Source: a bacterium | Lineage (GTDB): Bacteria; UBA9089 | Assembly: GCA_003485015.1 (NCBI GenBank) | Contig: DNCN01000186.1 | Location: 1 to 5,217, forward strand | Reading direction: 5' to 3' | DNA length: 5,217 nucleotides | Shown: positions 1 through 5,217 of the stretch, piece after piece | Layout: each line of letters begins with the position of its first letter | How positions within the stretch are numbered: position 1 is the stretch's first letter | Made by a program: the position numbers and the translations under genes | The notes under the pieces: model-generated | What the model saw: only the letters and a program-made list of their open reading frames with translations | Database searches by the model: none | What the model was told of the DNA's origin: nothing

Positions 1-798
1 TACATCAAAGAGAAAGATAGAATCCTTAAGACCATACAAGAAGGGACGATTATTTGCACGGGCGAGTATCTTGTTCTCCACCAGGGCACTCTCCCAGATG
101 AAACCTTCGCTGGAGAAGATAGGATCATCGATATATTTACCCCAAATACTATCCTCACCTCCACAGACTCCCAGGTCATCTTCTATGATCAATTAAGCCA
201 GATAGTGGATGCTGTCTGCTGGGCAAACCGAGACGAGATCTGGTCTCAAGCCAACGCCAATCAGGTTAAGCAGCTGAGTGGAGCCGGCCAGTGGTCTATT
301 GCCGGCACCGAACCTCAGCCTGAAGACTGTGTAGACTCAACTGATGTTAAGGCCGGATGCTCAATTGCTCGGGATGGAACCTCAACGGATACAAATGCCA
401 AAAATGATTGGCATATTGACCCCACACCCTCGATGGGCAGGAATAATAACGAAAGAACCCCCACCCCGAAGATTAGCCACATTGAGGTTTCAAACCAGTG
501 TTTTTTAACTGACGGGAGCGATCCGAGCCGGCATAAGACCACCATCTCCTTTACCTTGACGGTTGAATCAAAAGTCACCGCAAGGATCTACGATGTCCAG
601 GGGAGAGCCATCAGGACATTGATTGATGATGAGAAGCTTCTCTATGGTAAGAACTCCTTCGAGTGGGATGGTCGAGATGACGATGGCAGGGTAGTCCCTA
701 TTGGCATCTATATCTGTTACCTCCAGGCGATAAACACCGATTCTAAAGGAATTGATACCAAGAAGATAACCATCGTTGCTGCTAAGAGACTGAATTAG
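1..798 (+). CDS. Lamin-tail-domain surface protein with FlgD-like C-terminal domain (5' truncated)
   Basis: Frame 1 is open from the first base to the TAG at 796-798, giving 265 residues; the true start lies upstream of the window. The internal GTG at 205 is not a convincing start because the domain already runs through it. Residues about 1-147 look like the end of a lamin-tail domain (LTD): GEYLVLHQ at 21-28, VDAVCW at 69-74, the S-I-A-R-DG-T-ST-D signature at 121-130 and the closing PTPSMG at 141-146. A Thr/Pro-containing linker (about 150-170) leads to a FlgD Ig-like/sorting-type beta domain: ARIYDVQGRAIRTL at 194-207, then WDGRDDDG from 222 and PIGIYICYLQA to 243, ending in a KKITIV strand. 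LTD proteins of bacteria are usually exported and sit on the surface or carry adhesive or enzymatic partners; the missing N-terminus may hold a catalytic or signal region. No function beyond export and display can be assigned. Only 22 bp separate it from the next gene, so co-transcription is likely. Confidence 0.8.
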   Translation, partial: YIKEKDRILKTIQEGTIICTGEYLVLHQGTLPDETFAGEDRIIDIFTPNTILTSTDSQVIFYDQLSQIVDAVCWANRDEIWSQANANQVKQLSGAGQWSIAGTEPQPEDCVDSTDVKAGCSIARDGTSTDTNAKNDWHIDPTPSMGRNNNERTPTPKISHIEVSNQCFLTDGSDPSRHKTTISFTLTVESKVTARIYDVQGRAIRTLIDDEKLLYGKNSFEWDGRDDDGRVVPIGIYICYLQAINTDSKGIDTKKITIVAAKRLN

Positions 799-820
799 AG
801 AAAAGAAACTCCATAGGAAG

Positions 821-1666
821 ATGATAAATAAGAAGATCTTCAAAGGACTGGTCATTCTGATTGTCTCTCTTTTGGCTGCCCAAAGGGGATATTCTGCCTT
901 TGAGGAGAGGCCGGGTTCTATCCGTGCCATCTCTATGGGTGGGGCAGGAGTCGCTCTAGCCGAGGGTGCATCCTCCATCTATCTCAACCCCGCTGGAGTA
1001 GCCAAACTCCGCTCTCCAGAACTAGTGGCTACCTATACCACCCTCTTCGGCCTTGAAGAATTAAGATACACCAACCTGGCTTATCTCCAGCCCCTGAGAA
1101 GACTTGGCAATCTTGGCTTCGGCTGGGAGGGATTTGGGGAGGGGATCTACAAGGAGAGGGTAGCCTTTCTCTCCTATGCCCGGAAGATACTCAAGGGAAG
1201 TTATGTAGGGGTAAATCTCAAACATATGGAGCTCTCCATAGAAACGATAGGAGAGGCTACTAGTGTAGGTTTTGACCTCGGTTTTATTCAGGAGCTGGGC
1301 GGAAAAGTAAGTGTCGGGCTCTTTAGTCGAAATACGAATCGCCCTCAGATAGGAGGAGAGGGTCTCCCCTCAAAGATATCCGCAGGCATTGACCTTAAAC
1401 CCTTTGAAAAGATGATCCTTGTTCTGGACTACGGGATAACCGAAACCTCCACCAAAAAATCTTTAGGGTCTCTTGCTGTGGGAACTGAGATCGAGCTGAC
1501 AAGTTCCTTCCTTCTTCGAGCGGGTGTTCAGAGCAGCCCTCAAAGGATAGGTCTTGGTTTTGGTCTCCGTCAAAGGCAGCTTGGGGTTGATTACACCTAT
1601 CTCACCCACCATGTCCTGGGCGGAAGTCATCAACTGGGCCTCATCTTAAGATTCCAAGAGAGGTGA
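821..1666 (+). CDS. PorV/UPF0164-like outer-membrane beta-barrel protein
   Basis: 281 residues. An N-terminal signal peptide is visible: basic MINKKIFKG, hydrophobic core about 10-20, likely cleavage after YSA at 24-26. The mature protein opens with the family hallmark SMGGAGVALAEGASSIYLNP (38-57), then AG. This Gly-rich segment with Y-x-NPAG is shared by PorV/PorQ, UPF0164 and the wider FadL-like barrels. The rest is alternating polar/hydrophobic strands with many Gly and aromatic residues, ending LGLILRFQER, as expected for an outer-membrane barrel; about 280 residues is on the short side for the group. In Bacteroidetes, PorV is a shuttle for type IX secretion cargo, but many relatives have no known role, so only the fold class is firm. 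The ATG is preceded by AGGAAG with tight spacing (AGGA at 815-818); no better start exists in frame. The stop overlaps the next start in GTGA (1663-1666), suggesting translational coupling to the HhH barrel gene. Confidence 0.8.
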   Translation: MINKKIFKGLVILIVSLLAAQRGYSAFEERPGSIRAISMGGAGVALAEGASSIYLNPAGVAKLRSPELVATYTTLFGLEELRYTNLAYLQPLRRLGNLGFGWEGFGEGIYKERVAFLSYARKILKGSYVGVNLKHMELSIETIGEATSVGFDLGFIQELGGKVSVGLFSRNTNRPQIGGEGLPSKISAGIDLKPFEKMILVLDYGITETSTKKSLGSLAVGTEIELTSSFLLRAGVQSSPQRIGLGFGLRQRQLGVDYTYLTHHVLGGSHQLGLILRFQER

Positions 1667-3231
1667 AAGAATCAATCCTTCTTATCATAATCATATCCAC
1701 TCTTCTTGTCTCATCCGCCCTTGGATCTTCTTCTCTTCCCATCATCGAGAGTGAAGATGATCTCTATGATCTTCTCTCCATTGGAGAGATCTCCTATAGT
1801 GAGTATCTTGACCTTTTGAGCCTCCTCCGAAAGGGGGTAGAGATAAATACCGATGAGATAATGGAATTGGCTAAGATTCCCGGTGTAAGCAAGATCGAGC
1901 TTCTAAAGATAGAGAGGTTCAAAAGAGAGAAGGGGCCTTTCCCTTTTAGACAACCAGAAGACCTTAGAAATGTTCCAGGTCTTGATGAAGAAACTTACCT
2001 TAGACTTCTGCCTTTTATTAGGGTCTCTCTTCGAAGTCCCCAAACCTTTAAAGGCAGAATGAAATTAGGGATAAGAGAAGTCCTGGATAATAAGGAGAGC
2101 GCTGAAGCTTGTGGCCAACTAAAATTCTTCTATGATAAGCATACCCAAGCTTATATCTCAATGAAGAAGGCAAAGGGAGAAGATGAATTCAAGACAAAGT
2201 ATCGATATCTCAAGCTTGAAGATTTAGGTCCCCTTAAGGAAACTACATTTGGTAATTATCGGGCCTATTTCGGTGAGAGACTGGTCATCGGCCATCGATT
2301 TGACGGAGTAATGACTCATTTACGCTTAGGGAGGTTTGAGCCATCTTTTCTCTACTCGCATTCAACCGGTGCCGAGAAGGTGATGGGTGTAAATCTTGGT
2401 CTTCTCCTTGGTGCAAAAGGAAAGATCGGTGCTAACTATCTTGCCTGTGGAGGCAACCCCCAGGGTGTTTATGGAATCCATCTCAATCTACCGATAGAAG
2501 ATATCGAGATCTTCTCGGAGTGGGCAAAGGTGCTTGGTAGGGGAGTGGGCCTTATCGCTGGCGCGAATCTAAATCGTAAACCTATCCGTCTTCTGGCCTC
2601 CTACCGAAGCTATGACCAGGACTTTTCTAATCCTTATTCAGGTGGGTTTGGTTCTAACCAGGATGAACAGGGGGTTTATCTTGAGTTGAAGTATAGAATC
2701 AGCCCTAAATGTCAAGTGATGGGCTCTTTCAATCAGTGGCGACATCCATCAAGCCTCATCACTGATAGCGAATCAGCTGCGGCGCTCTATTGTAATCTTT
2801 CCAAAAAGACCAGATTGAGACTTCTGCGCACATGGAAGGATGAAGACATAGAGAGAGATAAGGGGAGAAAGACAAAGACCTCCCTTGAGATGGCCCTCTC
2901 CCCCTTAGCCAAAACCAAGATATTTCTTTGTCTTAGGGGTAATGAGAAGGATCTTACCACTTCGTCTGATAGAGAGCTCGATATCTATGGTCGGCTAAAA
3001 CTTAGGTATAACATAAGTGATTCCTTGGAGATTGAAACGGCCATAAGATATAGTGATATCAATATTTATAAGATTGGTCAGTCCCGTCTAGCCTATTATC
3101 TTCAGTGGAAAGACCAACTAAATGACTATCTCTTGTTCCTGTTAAGGTACACCAACACAACCTATAGTCCAGAGCACAGCCCACCCAACCCAGAACACAA
3201 GTTTGGATTCCAATTGGAGATCGCTTGGTGA
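1663..3231 (+). CDS. Exported helix-hairpin-helix protein with probable outer-membrane beta-barrel
   Basis: 522 residues starting at GTG, the only sensible start: it places a signal peptide (MKESILLIIIISTLLVSSALG, cleavage near 21) at the N-terminus. Residues about 30-60 form an acidic helical segment (DLYDLL...SYSEYLDLL). A tandem HhH module follows at 62-121: NT at 62-63, hairpin IPGVSK at 72-77, GPF at 91-93, second hairpin VPGLDEETYLRLLP at 104-117, ending FIRV. The order and spacing match the ComEA-like protein two genes' length downstream. From about 128 to the end the protein is rich in alternating strands, aromatics and Gly, without hydrophobic helices, and it closes with FGFQLEIAW, a plausible barrel beta-signal with a terminal aromatic residue. 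Related HhH-plus-barrel proteins occur in Bacteroidetes-type bacteria but their function is, to my knowledge, undefined. HhH folds often contact DNA backbone, though hairpin 1 lacks the second Gly and hairpin 2 is acidic, so DNA binding is only inferred. It overlaps its neighbours by 4 bp at both ends. Confidence 0.8.
   Translation: MKESILLIIIISTLLVSSALGSSSLPIIESEDDLYDLLSIGEISYSEYLDLLSLLRKGVEINTDEIMELAKIPGVSKIELLKIERFKREKGPFPFRQPEDLRNVPGLDEETYLRLLPFIRVSLRSPQTFKGRMKLGIREVLDNKESAEACGQLKFFYDKHTQAYISMKKAKGEDEFKTKYRYLKLEDLGPLKETTFGNYRAYFGERLVIGHRFDGVMTHLRLGRFEPSFLYSHSTGAEKVMGVNLGLLLGAKGKIGANYLACGGNPQGVYGIHLNLPIEDIEIFSEWAKVLGRGVGLIAGANLNRKPIRLLASYRSYDQDFSNPYSGGFGSNQDEQGVYLELKYRISPKCQVMGSFNQWRHPSSLITDSESAAALYCNLSKKTRLRLLRTWKDEDIERDKGRKTKTSLEMALSPLAKTKIFLCLRGNEKDLTTSSDRELDIYGRLKLRYNISDSLEIETAIRYSDINIYKIGQSRLAYYLQWKDQLNDYLLFLLRYTNTTYSPEHSPPNPEHKFGFQLEIAW
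3216..3219 (+). promoter_or_regulatory. Ribosome binding site for the ComEA-like gene
   Basis: GGAG lies inside the 3' end of the HhH barrel gene, 8 nt before GTG (3228) and 5 nt before TTG (3225). Both starts are in frame and well spaced. GTG is preferred because it is the stronger start codon and reproduces the GTGA overlap seen at 1663-1666. Confidence 0.5.
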
Positions 3232-3566
3232 AGGGCTTCAATCTTAACCTATCCCGCTCAGACCAATTGACTCTTCTTGTTTTAATCTTCATCTTCTTGA
3301 TCGTAACTGCCTTTAGGATAGTAAATCAGGAGAAGGGGATTGAGGTTATCATAAAAAGACCATCGAGGATAAATATCAATACAGCCCCCCTGGAAGAACT
3401 TCAATCGCTTCCCAAGATCGGACCAAGACTTGGTCAACGGATCATCGAATACCGCAAGATGCATGGAGATTTTCGCTATATTGAGGAGATCACCAGAGTA
3501 AAAGGGATTAGCGGAGAGACACTCTCTAGATTAGCCCCCTTGATTACAGTCAAGGATAGTGAGTAG
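3228..3566 (+). CDS. comEA: ComEA-like membrane-anchored HhH DNA-binding protein
   Basis: 112 residues from GTG at 3228; TTG at 3225 would add one residue. A short basic N-terminus precedes one membrane helix (about 14-29, LTLLVLIFIFLIVTAF), then a short spacer (30-46) and the conserved tandem HhH domain. That domain starts RININTAPLEELQSLP (47-62), has hairpin 1 with the canonical LPKIGPR (61-67), RIIEYRKMHGDF (71-82), and hairpin 2 VKGISGETL (91-99), ending RLAPLITV. This is the classic ComEA signature. ComEA proteins bind double-stranded DNA in the periplasm or cell envelope and pass it to the ComEC channel during natural transformation. With an N-terminal membrane anchor and no cleavage motif, the HhH domain would sit in the periplasm on the inner membrane, unlike the soluble ComEA of some proteobacteria. 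It overlaps the HhH barrel gene by 4 bp and is followed 5 bp later by the ComEC-like gene, which strongly supports the assignment. A role in transformation rather than another envelope function is inferred. Confidence 0.88.
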   Translation: MKGFNLNLSRSDQLTLLVLIFIFLIVTAFRIVNQEKGIEVIIKRPSRININTAPLEELQSLPKIGPRLGQRIIEYRKMHGDFRYIEEITRVKGISGETLSRLAPLITVKDSE

Positions 3567-3571
3567 ACCAT

Positions 3572-5119
3572 ATGACCACTATAATCAAGATTGCCTTAGG
3601 TTATATCGGAGGGATACTCCTTGGGCAATTAACTCCAACTATTCCCTCTCCCTACCTCTGGGCAGGGATAGGAGTCTTATTTCTAGCTACTTCAATCTCT
3701 TTTCTTTTAAGATATGATCGAATAACGAATAGCCTCCTTCTTACCTCTCCTCTCTTGATTGGGCTCTTCTCCTATAACCTAACCATTGAGCCTTCTTGGA
3801 ATATCCCTCCATTCAGATCTAAAGGTCCTGTAGAAATAACCGGAACGATCATCAGAGATCCAGATATTAGAGGAGTCAATACCATCCTAGTGATTAGGCC
3901 AGAGGAGGCAGTTGCTCAAGAGGAGACTCCAAGACTAAAGGGATACATTCGGATAACCATCCGCTGGTCAAGGACCACCTACCGCTATGGAGAAAGGATT
4001 AGGCTCTCATCGAGACTCTGGACTCCTCAAAGACCAAAGACCAAAGAAGGGCTTAGCTATCGTGCTTATCTCTCTCGCAAGAATATCTATTGGCTGATAG
4101 AAGTGAAGGATGACAAGGGCATAATAAAACTTGGAAGGGGAGAGACTCATCCAATAATGAAATTTGCCTTTTACCTTAAAGAAAGGATGGTAAAGATTAT
4201 AAGAGAAACAATTCCCCATCCAGAGAGTTTGGTTCTTGAGGGGATCATGCTGGGGGAGAGAAAGGCCCTTCCCCGGGAGGTTAAATGGCACTTTAATCAG
4301 GTGGGTGCTGGTCATATCCTAACCCCCTCAGGCCTCCATGTGGGCTTTGTGCTCTTCATCTTTCTAGGGTTCTTTCATAAAGTGTTAAGAGTTTCTTTAA
4401 AAAGATCAATGTTTTTAACTATCTTCTTCATTATTCTCTATGCACTCATTGTTGGTCCAAGGCCAGCGGTTATCCGGGCTTCAATCATGGCCACCGTAAT
4501 CTTGATTTCTCATCTACTCGATCGGGAGGTCAATATCTATCATAGTCTTGCCTTAGCCGCCCTGATTATCCTCATCGTAAACCCTCTGGAACTCTTTGAT
4601 TGCGGTTTTCAACTCTCCTTCCTTGCTACCTTAGGGATCATCGCCCTAGCCCCACCCATCTACAGTTACTTGAAAAGGTTCCTCTGGGAGTGGCTGGCAT
4701 TACCCCTAGCGGTCTCTATCTCTGCCCAAATTGCCCTCTGGCCACTCTTTGCTTATTATTTCAATCATGTCTCCTTGATAGCTGTGGTGGCCAATCTGGT
4801 GATCGTTCCCTTAACTGCTTTGGGGGTGGGGTTCGGCTTTGCTGTAGTTGGAGTAGGATGGGTAAGTATAGAACTGGGTAGAATACTTGGGTTTCTCAAC
4901 CATCTTATCCTTATGGGCCTTGTTGACTCTGCCTACCTCTTCTCCCTTACTCCTTATGCTTGCCTTTACCCTCCTCAACCACCTATTTATCTTGTCCTCA
5001 CCTATTATTTTGTTCTCACTATTCTCAGAGTTCTTATGGAATGCAGAATTGGTCAAGAATTTCTGTCTCTATCTTATCTCTTCAGAGACTCCCCTAGAAG
5101 ACAGAATTCAACCCCATGA
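3572..5119 (+). CDS. comEC: ComEC/Rec2-family DNA internalisation channel protein lacking the metallo-beta-lactamase domain
   Basis: 515 residues. N-terminal membrane helices at about 5-20, 28-46 and 55-70 are followed by a DUF4131-type OB-like soluble region (about 85-185; GPVEITGTIIRDPD at 85-98, YGERIRL at 139-145, YLSRKNIYWLI at 166-176). The ComEC/Rec2 competence domain then runs from about 220: LEGIMLGERKALP (222-234), GAGHILTPSGLHV (245-257), GPRPAVIRASIM (295-306), NPLELFDCGFQLSFLATLG (337-355), the AQIALWP segment (385-391) and further helices to about 488. These are the diagnostic motifs of the channel that carries single-stranded DNA across the inner membrane. Typical full-length ComEC proteins are about 700-800 residues because a metallo-beta-lactamase domain follows; here the protein stops after a short polar tail, and no frame in the next 98 bp shows the usual VGQGD start of that domain. 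The ribosome binding site is weak, which suits coupling to the upstream ComEA-like gene 5 bp away. It acts with ComEA; the missing hydrolase may be encoded elsewhere. Confidence 0.9.
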   Translation: MTTIIKIALGYIGGILLGQLTPTIPSPYLWAGIGVLFLATSISFLLRYDRITNSLLLTSPLLIGLFSYNLTIEPSWNIPPFRSKGPVEITGTIIRDPDIRGVNTILVIRPEEAVAQEETPRLKGYIRITIRWSRTTYRYGERIRLSSRLWTPQRPKTKEGLSYRAYLSRKNIYWLIEVKDDKGIIKLGRGETHPIMKFAFYLKERMVKIIRETIPHPESLVLEGIMLGERKALPREVKWHFNQVGAGHILTPSGLHVGFVLFIFLGFFHKVLRVSLKRSMFLTIFFIILYALIVGPRPAVIRASIMATVILISHLLDREVNIYHSLALAALIILIVNPLELFDCGFQLSFLATLGIIALAPPIYSYLKRFLWEWLALPLAVSISAQIALWPLFAYYFNHVSLIAVVANLVIVPLTALGVGFGFAVVGVGWVSIELGRILGFLNHLILMGLVDSAYLFSLTPYACLYPPQPPIYLVLTYYFVLTILRVLMECRIGQEFLSLSYLFRDSPRRQNSTP

Positions 5120-5217
5120 TAATTTGTAAATGTTTTGTAAGAGGGAAGGTACATGGTATCCAGGGGATTAATGGTTTGAGGTTTATGAGAGAAGAGTTAA
5201 TGAAGACCAGCTATTAT
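5116..5217 (+). CDS. Possible next gene, start uncertain, cut by the window end
   Basis: Frame 1 is open for 34 codons from an ATG whose ATGA overlaps the ComEC stop (5116-5119), repeating the overlap style of this operon. Two later ATGs lie in the same frame, at 5185 and 5200. The last has the best purine-rich leader (GAGAGAAGAG at 5187-5196), so the gene may really begin at 5200 with MKTSYY, leaving 80 bp of spacer. The predicted start from 5116, MIICKCFVRGKVHG, is not a family I recognise; a faint resemblance of VRGKVHG to the acylphosphatase VxGxVQG loop is not enough for a call. An open stretch this short is expected by chance fairly often. Confidence 0.35.
   Translation, partial: MIICKCFVRGKVHGIQGINGLRFMREELMKTSYY
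5187..5196 (+). promoter_or_regulatory. Possible ribosome binding site for a gene starting at 5200
   Basis: A purine run GAGAGAAGAG ends 3 nt before ATG at 5200. It is AG-rich rather than a perfect AGGAGG, so it supports but does not prove a start there. Confidence 0.3.

Noticed and set aside
568..978. 136-codon open frame on the minus strand
   Set aside because: It spans the end of the lamin-tail gene, the junction and the start of the PorV-like gene, all of which have convincing domain or signal-peptide evidence on the plus strand; its translation shows no recognisable domain.
1773..1789. Inverted repeat TCTCTCC-ATT-GGAGAGA
   Set aside because: A 7-bp stem inside the coding region of the HhH barrel, in a stretch naturally rich in CTC/GAG codons; no U-run and no sign of a regulatory role.
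4007..4315. 102-codon open frame on the minus strand
   Set aside because: It lies wholly antisense to the ComEC soluble region and channel motifs and has no recognisable features.
4600..4881. 93-codon open frame in +1 inside comEC
   Set aside because: Cys/Leu-rich translation with no domain; the ComEC frame carries the conserved GFQLSFLATLG motif over the same bases.
4887..5129. Open frame in +3 at the comEC 3' end, considered as a frameshifted continuation of ComEC
   Set aside because: The annotated ComEC frame continues with a good hydrophobic helix through this stretch, and the +3 frame stops at 5129 without any metallo-beta-lactamase motif.
5120..5199. Searched for a terminator or promoter after comEC
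   Set aside because: No stem followed by a T-run and no convincing -35/-10 pair is visible, so no element is called.
1..5217. Mobile element, CRISPR array, tRNA or rRNA
   Set aside because: No transposase or integrase motifs, no regularly spaced repeats and no cloverleaf-like RNA gene seen; almost all of the window is coding.

Overview
The window is a dense run of co-directional (+ strand) protein genes from a diderm, Gram-negative-type bacterium. Two outer-membrane beta-barrel-like proteins with signal peptides sit directly upstream of a ComEA-like and a ComEC-like competence protein. Base composition is moderate, and the codon choice leans on AGA/AGG for Arg and ATA/ATC for Ile. Together with the lamin-tail/FlgD-like surface protein, the PorV/UPF0164-like barrel and the barrel carrying helix-hairpin-helix (HhH) motifs, this is reminiscent of uncultured candidate phyla at the edge of the FCB group or of other anaerobic diderms. 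That placement is inference from gene content; no rRNA or other marker gene is present.

Layout. 1-798: 3' part of a secreted or surface protein with a lamin-tail domain followed by a FlgD-like/sorting-type beta domain; its start lies before the window. 821-1666: PorV/UPF0164-like outer-membrane protein. 1663-3231: secreted protein with an N-terminal tandem HhH module and a long beta-rich C-terminal region, probably an outer-membrane barrel. 3228-3566: membrane-anchored ComEA-like DNA-binding protein. 3572-5119: ComEC/Rec2-family channel protein that ends right after its membrane domain, with no metallo-beta-lactamase domain. 5116-5217: a possible next gene in frame 1, cut by the window end.

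The genes from 821 on are packed like one operon. There is a 22-bp gap before the PorV-like gene, then two 4-bp GTGA stop/start overlaps, then a 5-bp gap, then a possible ATGA overlap. No terminator-like hairpin or promoter-sized gap is visible, so the promoter is probably upstream of the window.

Working idea (inference): the ComEA-like and ComEC-like proteins form the inner-membrane half of a DNA-uptake path, and the HhH barrel, which carries the same kind of tandem HhH module as ComEA, may act at the outer membrane in the same path. The PorV-like protein and the lamin-tail protein may belong to surface display or secretion and only share the transcript. The most noteworthy points are the HhH-barrel/ComEA/ComEC arrangement and the ComEC lacking its usual C-terminal hydrolase domain.
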